A stretch of 64,000 nucleotides of DNA from Vagococcus proximus. Its GTDB lineage: Bacteria > Bacillota > Bacilli > Lactobacillales > Vagococcaceae. The stretch covers positions 186,001-250,000 of the forward strand of contig NZ_JAPDSH010000002.1 in the NCBI RefSeq assembly GCF_029143285.1, given 5' to 3'. This document shows, one piece after another, positions 1-8,275 of the stretch. The notes under the pieces were generated by a model. It worked only from the letters and a program-made list of their open reading frames with translations, did not search any database and was not told the origin of the DNA. Each line of letters starts with the position of its first letter. Position 1 is the stretch's first letter. The translations under genes were made by a program, and so were the position numbers.

Positions 1-2
1 TA

Positions 3-704
3 TTAGATAAAATAACTAGTTTGAGTACTATATCTAAAGATGGTAGTGAGTATATTTCTAAAAGGTATCCGAAATATAAAGATAAAATTAAACTATCTTA
101 TTTAGGAACTAAAGACTATGGCTGCAGAGAGGTAGACAAAAAAAGTGATATTCTAAAAATAGTATCTTGTTCAAATCTATTACCGGTTAAAAGGATTGAT
201 AGAATCATTGAGGTTTTTAAATTATTACCGAAACAGTATTCTATAGTTTGGGAACATTATGGAGACGGCTATCTGAAAAAAGATTTAGATAATACAGCTT
301 TAAATGAGCTAGGGAAAAATATTAAGTATGAATTTAAAGGACATATTTCAAATAAAGACTTGATGAAAGTATATATGACTGAAGAATATCATTTATTTAT
401 AAACCTAAGCGATTCCGAAGGTCTACCAGTTTCAATAATGGAGGTACTTTCTGTAGGAATACCTGTGATTGCTACAAATGTGGGTGGAACTAGTGAAATT
501 GTTATTGATGGTAAAAATGGTAAACTAGTTGAACCAAATGAATTAACTGATATTAAGAATCAAATAGAACTATTTTATAATATGTCTAATGAAGGATACG
601 TTGAGTATAGAAAGCAGGCCAGACTTTATTGGGAATCTAACTTTTCAGCAGAGAAAAATTATAAAAAGTTTAATGAAGAATTGTTAGGTATGTTAGAAGA
701 GTAG
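3..704 (+). CDS. Glycosyltransferase family 4, C-terminal part (cut by window edge)
   Basis: The frame is open to the left edge, so this is the C-terminal ~233 residues of a longer protein; the internal TTG at 21 is not a real start. What remains is the nucleotide-sugar-binding half of a GT-B glycosyltransferase: the 'SCSNLLPVKRIDRIIEVF' strand-helix typical of GT4, then 'LFINLSDSEGLPVSIMEVLSVGIPVIATNVGGTSEIV', which carries the conserved E-x7-E signature (EGLPVSIMEVLS). It should be cytoplasmic and add one sugar to a lipid-linked repeat unit. It ends 13 bases before the polymerase gene, so it belongs to the same polysaccharide operon. Donor and acceptor cannot be told from the sequence. Confidence 0.85.
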   Translation, partial: LDKITSLSTISKDGSEYISKRYPKYKDKIKLSYLGTKDYGCREVDKKSDILKIVSCSNLLPVKRIDRIIEVFKLLPKQYSIVWEHYGDGYLKKDLDNTALNELGKNIKYEFKGHISNKDLMKVYMTEEYHLFINLSDSEGLPVSIMEVLSVGIPVIATNVGGTSEIVIDGKNGKLVEPNELTDIKNQIELFYNMSNEGYVEYRKQARLYWESNFSAEKNYKKFNEELLGMLEE

Positions 705-717
705 GATGTGAGAATAG

Positions 718-1989
718 GTGTTAGATGAAAAAAAATTTGATATGTCAAATTCTTTAGTCTTAGGAATGATTTGTCTTATAACTTTTGGATATTTGGGCGT
801 ACTTAGAGAGAAACAAATATGGATAAGTGTGGTGTGTCTAGCCATATTATTAGTTTTAATTATGTTAAAAAAAATAAATATAAAAAAACCATATGGGACG
901 ATTATGACTATTTATATTTTTTTATTAGTTAGTGTGGTTATATACACTAGATTTCAAGGTTTAAGTTATATTATATATTTTACAATAATGTGTATTATTA
1001 TACTTTTAGATAATAATTATATATTTTACAATAAGTTGATTAATATTTTTTCTAAAATCACAACTTTATTTATGATTGTTACAATTATAAATTACTTCAA
1101 CAAAGATTTAATCATAAATAGTTTAGGTTTTTTACTTAGTAATGAGCAAGTAGATACAATTAGATTTGGGCAGATATGGAATGGCTCTTCAGGTCTTGCT
1201 GGAGAACTTAGTTTCAATGCTTTTTGTCTGTCGATTGGCTTTTCAATATATTTTAGCAGATTATTAAGTAATAAAAAAAATGTTTTATTGTCAATTTGGT
1301 ACTCTATAGTTCTAATTTTATTCTTTATTAGTATATCTATGACTAGTAAGAGAAGTATGTTGATAGTAATACCTTTAGTATCTGTAATAATGATTTTGAT
1401 ATACGTGTATAATCAAAGAAATAATATTTTAAAATTTTTTACTACAATGATAATTATTGTATCGCCAATTTTTTACAAAATTTTTGTACTAGATAAATTA
1501 ACTCAACTATTACAATCAGGGAAGGGAAACTCTGCTTTGAGTAATCGTGAATTATATTGGAATATAGCACTTGATATGATAAAAGAAAAACCGATTTTGG
1601 GTCATGGCATTAACTCTTATGATATTAGGTTTAATATGTTACGAGGACACAGTGGTTTTGCAGGAGCACATAATTCTTTTCTTCAAATTTTTTCTGAATT
1701 GGGACTTGTTGGTTTTTTGTTATTTGTTACATTTATTTTAAACAATTTGTATATGACCTTTAAATCACTTAATTATAGTATTAAGGAAGAGATGTTAGAG
1801 AATCAATTATTATTATTAATATCTTTATTTATACAGTTAATTTGTATTTCTGTTGGGGTATCTGAGAGTATTTTTTATCAGCCTCAAGAAATGTATATGT
1901 ATGGTGTAGCTTGTAGTATTGGCTATAAAATATTCTTGGATATAAATAAAAGAAATAGAAAGAAGGTACCTGTACTATGCGAATCTTAG
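718..1989 (+). CDS. Wzy-like polysaccharide polymerase / O-antigen ligase-type membrane protein
   Basis: 423 residues, very hydrophobic, about ten to eleven membrane segments with one larger extracytoplasmic loop near residues 265-310. The loop has the pattern seen in the Wzy_C/RfaL family: 'SNRELYWNIALDMIKEKPILGHGINSY' followed by 'GAHNSFLQIFSELGLVGFLLF'. Members polymerise lipid-linked repeat units on the outer face of the membrane. The GTG start at 718 follows an AGGATG-like site; an in-frame ATG at 742 is an alternative. It lies between two glycosyltransferases and overlaps the next gene by 13 bases. Sequence identity in this family is low, so the specific linkage is unknown. Confidence 0.75.
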   Translation: MLDEKKFDMSNSLVLGMICLITFGYLGVLREKQIWISVVCLAILLVLIMLKKINIKKPYGTIMTIYIFLLVSVVIYTRFQGLSYIIYFTIMCIIILLDNNYIFYNKLINIFSKITTLFMIVTIINYFNKDLIINSLGFLLSNEQVDTIRFGQIWNGSSGLAGELSFNAFCLSIGFSIYFSRLLSNKKNVLLSIWYSIVLILFFISISMTSKRSMLIVIPLVSVIMILIYVYNQRNNILKFFTTMIIIVSPIFYKIFVLDKLTQLLQSGKGNSALSNRELYWNIALDMIKEKPILGHGINSYDIRFNMLRGHSGFAGAHNSFLQIFSELGLVGFLLFVTFILNNLYMTFKSLNYSIKEEMLENQLLLLISLFIQLICISVGVSESIFYQPQEMYMYGVACSIGYKIFLDINKRNRKKVPVLCES

Positions 1990-3086
1990 TGGTTAATTAT
2001 TTAGACATAAATAAATTACCTCCAGTTCAAAGTTTGGTGCAAACTTTATTAAGTATGGGAATTAAAGTGACTTTGATATCTTTTGGTGATATTAAAAATG
2101 AAAAACTTAGAGATGATAAAAATTTAAAGTTTATAAAATTAACTGATACAAGTAATAATAAGTTTGGAAAAGCTATTCATTTTTTTTCTAGAAAAAAAGA
2201 TTTAAAAAAAATAGTAACAGAACAAATGACAATGAATGATATACTATGGACAACTACTGATTTAACAGTGAGAGAATTAGGTGATCTTGTATATAGATAT
2301 AAGCATGTCATGCATCTTATGGAATTGATAAAAGATATTCCAAAATATCCATATCAGAATTTTTTTGGGAGTAATTTAAAAAAATATGCACAAAAAGCTT
2401 ACAAAGTTGTCGTACCTGAATATAATAGAGCACATATTCAAAAAGTATGGTGGGAACTGGAAGAATGTCCATCTATATTTCCAAATAAACCGTACTCAGT
2501 TAATATTGAAAATATCCCCTCAGAAGTTAATAAAGTTATTCGAACGATGCTAGAAGAAAAAAGAAAAATAATTTTATATCAAGGTGTTTTTAGAAAAGAA
2601 AGAAATTTAGAAGATTTTGCTAAAGCAATAACAGATTTGAATGATGAATACGTTTTTTATATAATGGGAAGTGAAAGCCTAGAAAGTACAGAATTATTAA
2701 AAAAATATCCAGAAGTCAAACATATACCATTTATAGCACCACCCTATCATTTATGTATTACAAGGCAGGCTTATATAGGTGTATTAACATATATACCTAT
2801 GTTTAGCAAGGAACACCATATTTCAGAGCTAAATGGGGTATACTGTGCACCAAATAAATTATACGAATACTCTTATTTTGGAATTCCAATGATTGGAAAT
2901 GATGTTCCAGGCTTAATGTACCCTTTTGAAAAGTTTAATATGGGAAGAGTAACTAAATTAAATAGTGTAGATATAAGAAAAACTTTGATGGTCATCGAAA
3001 AAAATTATGATGAATTGAGTCTAGGGTGTAAAGAATTCTATGAAGATGTAAGTTTAAGTGATGCCATAAATGAAATCCTTAGTTAA
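1977..3086 (+). CDS. Glycosyltransferase, GT-B fold (GT1/GT4-like)
   Basis: 369 residues. It starts with a Rossmann-type strand 'MRILVVNYL' and a following 'QSLVQTLLSMGIKVTLISFG', as in TuaH/GT4-like enzymes. The C-terminal half has 'IILYQGVFRKERNLEDFAKA', 'YVFYIMGS' and 'NKLYEYSYFGIPMIGND', a recognisable GT-B donor-binding region in which Glu-Tyr-Ser replaces the more common E-x-M. No signal or membrane segment, so a cytoplasmic enzyme working on a lipid-linked acceptor. It overlaps the polymerase gene by 13 bases, which suggests translational coupling, and is 15 bases before the flippase gene. Sugar specificity is not predictable. Confidence 0.75.
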   Translation: MRILVVNYLDINKLPPVQSLVQTLLSMGIKVTLISFGDIKNEKLRDDKNLKFIKLTDTSNNKFGKAIHFFSRKKDLKKIVTEQMTMNDILWTTTDLTVRELGDLVYRYKHVMHLMELIKDIPKYPYQNFFGSNLKKYAQKAYKVVVPEYNRAHIQKVWWELEECPSIFPNKPYSVNIENIPSEVNKVIRTMLEEKRKIILYQGVFRKERNLEDFAKAITDLNDEYVFYIMGSESLESTELLKKYPEVKHIPFIAPPYHLCITRQAYIGVLTYIPMFSKEHHISELNGVYCAPNKLYEYSYFGIPMIGNDVPGLMYPFEKFNMGRVTKLNSVDIRKTLMVIEKNYDELSLGCKEFYEDVSLSDAINEILS

Positions 3087-3101
3087 GAAGGAATTATATA
3101 T

Positions 3102-4379
3102 ATGAAAATCTTATTAAAAAAAATTTTGAAAAATAATACTATAAAAAATGGTATGTGGTTGTATGTCTTACAGATGTTTAATACTGTTATACCATTTTTG
3201 ACATTGCCATATATAACGAGAATTTTAGGTGCAGATCAATATGGAGTTTTTTCAGCTGCCTTGAACTTGATTGGGTATTTTCAAGTAATTGTAGAATATG
3301 GTTTCAATTTATTAGGATCTAGAAAAGTTGCATTATTAAATAAAAAAGAAGAAATGAGTGAACTTTATACAAAAATTTTCTTAGCCAGATTAATTTTAAG
3401 CGCGATTAGTTTAAGTTTACTTGTCATTGTAGTGTTGTTAACGGGAGTATCACAATTACAATTTTATTGTATGTTAATTTTATTCTTTATGGTTATAGGA
3501 ACTGGGATTCAACAAGTTTGGTTATTTCAGGGATTAGAAAGTATGAAATTTATAACAGTTTTAACTGTTATAATTAGAACAATTTTTACAATATTAATAT
3601 TTATACTGATTAAGAATAGTTCACAAGTATTGATGTATTCTTTCTTATATTCAATTTCATTTTTTTTATTAGGATTAATTAGTATGTTTATAGCGAATAA
3701 TAATCTAAATATAAAATTTGTTAAAATTAAGGCAAGTTCTGTTTATGATATCTTAAAAGAAGGTTGGATATTATTTACAACATCTGCTATGACAAAAATT
3801 TTTACGGGAATAGGAATTACTATTTTACAGTATACGAGTACTAATGCAATTGTAGGATCTTACACTGCAATTCAAAAAATACCTCAGATGCTAGTAATGT
3901 TATTTTTCCCATTGAGTCAAGCAATATATCCGTATTTAAGTAAGATATTTCAGAATTCTTTTGAAGAAGGACTATTTAAATTAAAAAGAATAACTAAAAG
4001 TGTAATGTTATTATTTATATGCATGGGTCTCGTATTAATTTTATTCAGAAGGCCAATAGTTTTATTATTGTATGGCTCTGAGTATATTAAGTATGTTAAT
4101 ATATTAATTCCATTAGTATTATGGTTGCTATTTAGCATATTTAATAATTTTTTAGGTACTCAATTTTTAGTTGCTACAGGAAATGTAAGAAGATACAGTA
4201 ACGCTTTTAAAATAGGTATAGTTGCAATGGTTTCATCTAACTTGATATTAGGATACTTCTTTGATATTTATGGCATAGCTTTTGCTGCAATGTTAGGTGA
4301 ATTCATTTTGACGATATCTTTATGGAAGCAAGTAAATGAAGTAATAATGTTGAAAGGAGATTTTCATGAAAAAAATTAA
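3102..4379 (+). CDS. Wzx-like polysaccharide flippase (MOP superfamily)
   Basis: 425 residues with about twelve membrane helices. The N-terminal block 'TVIPFLTLPYITRILGADQYGVFSAALNLIGYFQVIVEYGFNLLGSRKVA' region is diagnostic of the polysaccharide transporter (RfbX/Wzx) family. Such proteins flip undecaprenyl-diphosphate-linked repeat units across the membrane. The length is normal (about 410-480). It follows the glycosyltransferase by 15 bases and overlaps the next gene, the 2-epimerase, by 14 bases, so it is part of one transcript. Presence of both Wzx-like and Wzy-like proteins shows a Wzy-dependent polysaccharide. Confidence 0.88.
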   Translation: MKILLKKILKNNTIKNGMWLYVLQMFNTVIPFLTLPYITRILGADQYGVFSAALNLIGYFQVIVEYGFNLLGSRKVALLNKKEEMSELYTKIFLARLILSAISLSLLVIVVLLTGVSQLQFYCMLILFFMVIGTGIQQVWLFQGLESMKFITVLTVIIRTIFTILIFILIKNSSQVLMYSFLYSISFFLLGLISMFIANNNLNIKFVKIKASSVYDILKEGWILFTTSAMTKIFTGIGITILQYTSTNAIVGSYTAIQKIPQMLVMLFFPLSQAIYPYLSKIFQNSFEEGLFKLKRITKSVMLLFICMGLVLILFRRPIVLLLYGSEYIKYVNILIPLVLWLLFSIFNNFLGTQFLVATGNVRRYSNAFKIGIVAMVSSNLILGYFFDIYGIAFAAMLGEFILTISLWKQVNEVIMLKGDFHEKN

Positions 4380-5481
4380 AATAATGACAGTTTTTGGTAC
4401 AAGACCGGAAGCGATAAAAATGGCACCATTAGTTTTAGAAATCGAAAAACAAAGTGATAAGTTTGAGTCAGTGGTAGTTGTAACTGCTCAACACAGACAA
4501 ATGTTAGATCAAGTTTTAGATATCTTTAAAATTAAACCTGATTATGATTTAGATATAATGAAACCTAATCAAACGTTAGCTGAAATCACTAGTAATGTGC
4601 TGACTAAATTAGATGAGGTTATAAAAGAAGTTGCTCCTGATATTATTTTGGTTCATGGAGATACAACTACCGCTTATGCAGGTGCAATGGCTGGTTTTTA
4701 TAACCAAGTGCCTATTGGTCACGTTGAAGCGGGACTAAGAACTTGGGACAAATACTCTCCGTTTCCAGAAGAGGTTAACCGTCAGATGATTGATGTTGTA
4801 ACAGATTTATATTTTGCCCCAACTGAAGAAACTAAAATGAATCTCCTTAAAGAAAATTACAAAGAAAATAATATATTTGTAACGGGGAATACAGTTATTG
4901 ACGCATTATCGGAAACAGTACAAGAAAATTATGAAAATGAAATTCTAGATGCTGTATCAAAAGATAGAAAACTGATTCTTATGACAATGCATCGTCGTGA
5001 AAATTTAGGTAAGCCAATGGAAAATGTATTCAAAGCGGTTCGTGAGATTCTGGATGAAAAAGAAGATTTAGAGTTAATTTATCCAGTACATTTGAATCCA
5101 AAAGTTCAAGAGGCTGCAACTAAATATTTAGGCGAACATGATAGAATTCATTTAATAGAACCGTTAGATGTTATTGATTTCCATAATTTTGCTTCAAGAA
5201 GTCATCTGATACTGACAGATTCTGGTGGTATACAGGAAGAAGCCCCTTCTCTTGGTGTACCAGTGTTAGTTTTACGAGATACTACAGAGAGACCAGAGGG
5301 TGTCGCTGCAGGTACTCTTAAACTTGTTGGAACAGAATATAAAGATGTAAAAAAAGAAGTTAATGATTTATTATTAGATGAAAAATTGTATACTACTATG
5401 TGCAAAGCGGAAAATCCTTATGGCGATGGCAATGCAAGTAAATATATTTTAAAAGCAATTCACAATTATTTCATTAAATAG
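4366..5481 (+). CDS. wecB: UDP-N-acetylglucosamine 2-epimerase (non-hydrolysing)
   Basis: 371 residues, full length for the family. Visible motifs: 'FGTRPEAIKMAPLVLEIEK' at the N-terminus, 'HGDTTTAYAGA', 'HVEAGLRTWDKYSPFPEE', 'NRQMIDVVTDLYFAPTEET', 'MTMHRRENLG' and 'LTDSGGIQEEAPSLGVPVLV'. The enzyme interconverts UDP-GlcNAc and UDP-ManNAc in the cytoplasm and supplies ManNAc for surface polysaccharide or teichoic-acid linkage units (also called mnaA). It is the last gene of the polysaccharide operon, overlaps the flippase gene by 14 bases, has a good AGGAG site inside that gene, and is followed at once by a terminator. Its base composition is less AT-rich than the four genes before it, as often seen for conserved genes at the edge of variable polysaccharide loci. 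Confidence 0.95.
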   Translation: MKKIKIMTVFGTRPEAIKMAPLVLEIEKQSDKFESVVVVTAQHRQMLDQVLDIFKIKPDYDLDIMKPNQTLAEITSNVLTKLDEVIKEVAPDIILVHGDTTTAYAGAMAGFYNQVPIGHVEAGLRTWDKYSPFPEEVNRQMIDVVTDLYFAPTEETKMNLLKENYKENNIFVTGNTVIDALSETVQENYENEILDAVSKDRKLILMTMHRRENLGKPMENVFKAVREILDEKEDLELIYPVHLNPKVQEAATKYLGEHDRIHLIEPLDVIDFHNFASRSHLILTDSGGIQEEAPSLGVPVLVLRDTTERPEGVAAGTLKLVGTEYKDVKKEVNDLLLDEKLYTTMCKAENPYGDGNASKYILKAIHNYFIK

Positions 5482-5510
5482 AAAAACTCTCCCCAAGGGA
5501 GAGTTTTTTA
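5482..5510 (+). terminator. Rho-independent terminator of the polysaccharide operon
   Basis: Inverted repeat AACTCTCCC-CAA-GGGAGAGTT followed by a T run, starting right after the wecB stop codon. It separates the polysaccharide operon from the LCP gene. Confidence 0.9.
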
Positions 5511-5635
5511 ATAACTATTAAGTATTTTTTACATTTCAAGTTATTTATTGTATTTGATAGATTTTAATGCCAAAATAGAAACAGTTGATAAGCTACCAAA
5601 GTATCGCTAAAAAAATTCAAAAGGTGTTGACTATT

Positions 5636-6550
5636 ATGTTGAAGAAATTACTCAAAGTGTTATTAAGTATCATCCTTATCCTAATGTTGGGTATTGTAGG
5701 ATACAGTGCGAAAGTTTATTTTGATGTAAAAAATACAGCTAAAGATATGCATGAAACAATTGATAGACCAAAATCAGAAAAACGTAATAAAGCCGTTAAT
5801 ATTGATGGAGGAGAAGCTTTCTCAGTCTTATTATTAGGTCTTGATACAGGTGATTTAGGACGTGATGAGCAAGGTCGTTCAGATTCTATGATGATTGCAA
5901 CAGTGAGTCCTAAAACAAATAAAACAACGATTACAAGTTTGCCACGTGATACACGTGCAGAAATCGTAGGACATGGTACAACGGATAAAATTAACCATGC
6001 TTATGCGTTTGGTGGTGTACCAATGGCTATGGATACAGTAGAAAACCTATTAGATATTCCCGTTGACCACTATGTGTCAATCAACATGAAAGGTCTAAAA
6101 GAATTAGTCGATGCAGTTGGCGGTATCGATGTCAATAATACATTAGACTTCAGTCAAGATGGCACACACTTCCCAGTTGGAAATGTACACTTAACTGGTG
6201 AAACTGCTTTATCATTCTCTCGTATGCGTTACGAAGATCCAAATGGTGATTATGGTCGTCAAGGACGTCAGCGTCAAATCATTGAAGGTGTTATTAAAAA
6301 GGCACTAAGTATTAAATCAGTGACGAACTATAAAAATATTTTAGATGCATTAGCTGATAATATGAAAACAGATTTAAATTGGGATGACATGATGGATATC
6401 CAATCTAAATATAAATCTGCATTTGGTGTAATTGAAGAAGGTAATCTTCAAGGAGATGGTCAAATGATTGATGGTGTATCTTACCAAATCGTTTCTGACG
6501 GAGAATTAGACCGTGTTCAAACAATGTTAAAAGAACAATTAGCTGAATAA
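5636..6550 (+). CDS. LytR-CpsA-Psr (LCP) family glycopolymer transferase
   Basis: 304 residues from the ATG at 5636, which has an AAGGTG site 9 bases upstream; a longer reading from TTG 5585 lacks one. Residues 5-25 form a single N-terminal membrane anchor, the rest is extracellular. LCP domain signatures: 'FSVLLLGLDTGDLGRDEQGRSDSMM', 'ITSLPRDTRAEI', 'KINHAYAFGG', 'VDHYVSINMKGLKELVDAVGGIDV', and 'LSFSRMRY...GDYGRQGRQRQII', including the Arg/Asp residues that bind the polyprenyl-pyrophosphate. LCP enzymes attach teichoic acids or capsular polymers to peptidoglycan. Location just after a Wzy-type cluster suggests it attaches that polymer, though the terminator between them shows it has its own promoter. 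Confidence 0.93.
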   Translation: MLKKLLKVLLSIILILMLGIVGYSAKVYFDVKNTAKDMHETIDRPKSEKRNKAVNIDGGEAFSVLLLGLDTGDLGRDEQGRSDSMMIATVSPKTNKTTITSLPRDTRAEIVGHGTTDKINHAYAFGGVPMAMDTVENLLDIPVDHYVSINMKGLKELVDAVGGIDVNNTLDFSQDGTHFPVGNVHLTGETALSFSRMRYEDPNGDYGRQGRQRQIIEGVIKKALSIKSVTNYKNILDALADNMKTDLNWDDMMDIQSKYKSAFGVIEEGNLQGDGQMIDGVSYQIVSDGELDRVQTMLKEQLAE

Positions 6551-6560
6551 ACTATCAAAT

Positions 6561-6590
6561 AAAAAGCTGGCATTCCGCCAGCTTTTTCTG
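6561..6590 (+). terminator. Terminator of the LCP gene
   Basis: Stem AAAAAGCTGGC / GCCAGCTTTTT with loop ATTCC and following T-rich bases, 10 bases after the LCP stop codon. Confidence 0.9.
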
Positions 6591-6602
6591 TTATTTTATA
6601 AC

Positions 6603-6642
6603 CAAAAGCCCCTACCTTTAATAACACAAGGTGGGGGCTTTT
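6603..6642. terminator. Second terminator-like hairpin after the LCP gene
   Basis: A 15-bp stem, AAAAGCCCCTACCTT pairing with AAGGTGGGGGCTTTT (one G-T pair), loop of nine bases, A-run on one side and T-run on the other, so it could act in both directions. No gene on the minus strand needs it, so it is probably a back-up terminator insulating the downstream small-RNA region. Confidence 0.75.
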
Positions 6643-6678
6643 AGTCTCTATAAAATCCATCATCAAGGAAAATTTTCC

Positions 6679-6708
6679 TTGACTGTTCGTATCATATCGT
6701 CATACAAT
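6679..6708 (+). promoter_or_regulatory. Promoter in front of the candidate small RNA
   Basis: -35 TTGACT at 6679-6684 and -10 TACAAT at 6703-6708, spacer 18, a near-consensus sigma-A promoter. Predicted start about 6715. No ribosome-binding site follows, and the first ATG (6707) overlaps the -10, which argues for a non-coding product. Confidence 0.6.
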
Positions 6709-6714
6709 GACGGC

Positions 6715-6955
6715 AGATAGAGATAAATTAAATAAATCGGCACTCTACAGATTGGTTGGCGCCCTTCCGCAGAGCCTTGAACAAATAAAGACACTATTTG
6801 ACCAAGTTGCCATAGCTAATACTATCATTAATAGTCAGGTTTGTAAACGCTGTAAAGGTTGCTATATTAACTTTTCACCGTAGTTAAACTTGTTTTTAGA
6901 TAGGCTTATTAAACTATGTCAGAGGGGTTGGACAGTCGTCCAACTCCTCTTTTTT
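6715..6955 (+). ncRNA. Candidate structured small RNA (~240 nt), class unknown
   Basis: A gene-free interval bounded by a strong promoter and a strong terminator. Internal structure seen by eye: hairpin CAAATA/TATTTG (6782-6800); a two-part stem AAGTT + ATAGC (6804-6816) pairing with GCTAT + AACTT (6861-6873) across a 3x3 internal loop and enclosing a small hairpin ACTAT/ATAGT (6821-6835). The 3' end is a 13-bp GC-rich stem at 6921-6949 followed by six T. No tmRNA, RNase P, SRP or T-box signature was recognised. A 6S-like or trans-acting regulator is possible but unproven. A 58-codon reading frame crosses the region (6707-6883) without a ribosome-binding site. Confidence 0.45.
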
Positions 6956-6956
6956 G
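6921..6956 (+). terminator. Strong terminator ending the candidate small RNA
   Basis: AGAGGGGTTGGAC pairs with GTCCAACTCCTCT (one G-T pair) around an AGTC tetraloop, then six T. No annotated gene lies directly upstream, which is the main reason to suspect a transcript here. The remaining 6957-7173 shows no gene. Confidence 0.85.
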
Positions 6957-7173
6957 TTTGCTCTAGACAGACAAAAAGCAAGCCGATTTTTATCTTTACT
7001 GCATATTGTCGGCTGTTTCTGATCGTCAACTGACTGTTTCTTTCGTTTAGATTAAGGTGAGAGAACCAAAAAATATCCGGAATTTTAAAGTTTACACTCA
7101 CATTAATGAAACCGCTATCACTTTATTTTGTTCGATAGTTTAACAAAAAAAGGTAATAGCGAATAGTGAATGA

Positions 7174-7205
7174 ATAATCATGTATCGCAAAGACGATACG
7201 ATTAT
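7174..7205 (+). promoter_or_regulatory. Hairpin just upstream of the ribosome-binding site of the serine-dehydratase operon
   Basis: ATAATC-at-GTATCG pairs with CGATACGATTAT (12 bp with a two-base bulge, six-base loop). It ends five bases before the AGGAGG at 7210-7215. A hairpin this close to the Shine-Dalgarno sequence may tune translation, stabilise the 5' end or be a protein-binding site; it has no T run, so it is not a terminator. Confidence 0.5.
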
Positions 7206-7223
7206 GTTTAGGAGGAACTTGAT

Positions 7224-8249
7224 GTGAGAATTTTATTTGGAATAGTTATGTTGCTGCTCGTTTTAGGAGCGATGACGTTGTTTGCCTTTAAAGCACCACG
7301 AGGTAAGAAGTCGTTGGGTGCATTATCTGGTGCAGCCTGTGCTACGTTTTTAGGAGAAGCTTTTTTACACTATGCTATTGGTGGTGTGTTTCATTTAGAT
7401 TATGTCGGTCATATTGGTGAAGTAATGGGTGGACTTGGCGGTTTAGCTGCAGGGACGCTTGTTCCTTTAGCATTTGGTGTTAGCCCAGTATTTGCCGTAA
7501 TTATGGGCGTATCGTTATTAGAGTTCAAATTGCTTCCAGCCTTTATAGCCGCTTACTTATTATCGTTTATTATTTTACAAATTGAAAAAAGAGTGACAGA
7601 AGGTATTGATTTGATTGTTGTTATTTTAATTGTCCCAGTTGCAGCTTACACCGTTGCTTTTATGATTCAACCAGTCGTGCTTGGGGTATTAAATATCATC
7701 GGTGGTGTGGTGACAACCGCAGTCGATGGGAACCCGTATGTGATGGGGGCCGTATTAGGAATAATCATCCCAATTGTCGGTATGACTCCACTAAGTTCAA
7801 TGGTCCTAACAGCCTTGATTGGTTTGACAGGTATACCGATGGGCGTAGGAGCTATGGGGTGTTTTGGTAACTCAATCTTAAACGGTATGTTATTTAAGAA
7901 AATGAGATTTGGTGATGATACAACTGCATTTGCCGTGGCAATCGAACCCTTAACCCAAATTGATATTATCAGTTCAAATCCAGTTCCCATCTATCTGACC
8001 AATGCAGTCGCCGGTGCGATTAATGGAATGATCGTCACCTATTTTGGCTTACAAATTCCCGTAACAGGAATGGCAACACCTTGGGCAGGTTTACTCGTAA
8101 CCTTAGGTAATAATCCATTACTCCCAACCCTAACCGCCGTAGCATTGATTACAGTCAATAGTTTGATATTTGGTTACCTGGGTTACATGGTCTTTAAAAA
8201 TCATAAAATCGTCACCGTAGATGAAATTAGGAATACAAATGCCGCGTAG
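7224..8249 (+). CDS. PTS EIIC-like multi-pass membrane protein (PTS_EIIC_2 type) of the serine dehydratase operon
   Basis: 341 residues, GTG start 8 bases after AGGAGG. About nine to ten membrane helices, glycine-rich. Blocks such as 'GHIGEVMGGLGGLAAGTLVPLAFG', 'GIIIPIVGMTPLSSMVLTALIGLTGIPMGVGAMGCFGNS' and 'NAVAGAINGMIVTYFGLQIP' fit the stand-alone EIIC-like family (Pfam PTS_EIIC_2 by recollection), which has no EIIA or EIIB partner here. It is 26 bases before sdaAB and so in the same transcript. The context suggests serine (or a related amino acid) transport rather than sugar phosphorylation; that is inference from the neighbours only. Confidence 0.7.
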   Translation: MRILFGIVMLLLVLGAMTLFAFKAPRGKKSLGALSGAACATFLGEAFLHYAIGGVFHLDYVGHIGEVMGGLGGLAAGTLVPLAFGVSPVFAVIMGVSLLEFKLLPAFIAAYLLSFIILQIEKRVTEGIDLIVVILIVPVAAYTVAFMIQPVVLGVLNIIGGVVTTAVDGNPYVMGAVLGIIIPIVGMTPLSSMVLTALIGLTGIPMGVGAMGCFGNSILNGMLFKKMRFGDDTTAFAVAIEPLTQIDIISSNPVPIYLTNAVAGAINGMIVTYFGLQIPVTGMATPWAGLLVTLGNNPLLPTLTAVALITVNSLIFGYLGYMVFKNHKIVTVDEIRNTNAA

Positions 8250-8275
8250 TAATAAAAAAAGAGGAGGAAGATAAT

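Noticed and set aside
6707-6883. 58-codon open frame inside the small-RNA interval, with two CxxC-like cysteine pairs
   Set aside because: Its ATG overlaps the -10 of the only good promoter and has no ribosome-binding site; the RNA structure explains the interval better. Kept as an alternative: a remnant of a small protein gene.
6919-7101. 60-codon minus-strand frame over the terminator at 6921 and downstream bases
   Set aside because: Runs through a strong hairpin terminator, no ribosome-binding site, unlike any known small protein.
7667-7990. 107-codon minus-strand frame inside the EIIC-like gene
   Set aside because: Shadow frame of a membrane protein gene rich in Gly/Ile codons; no supporting signals.
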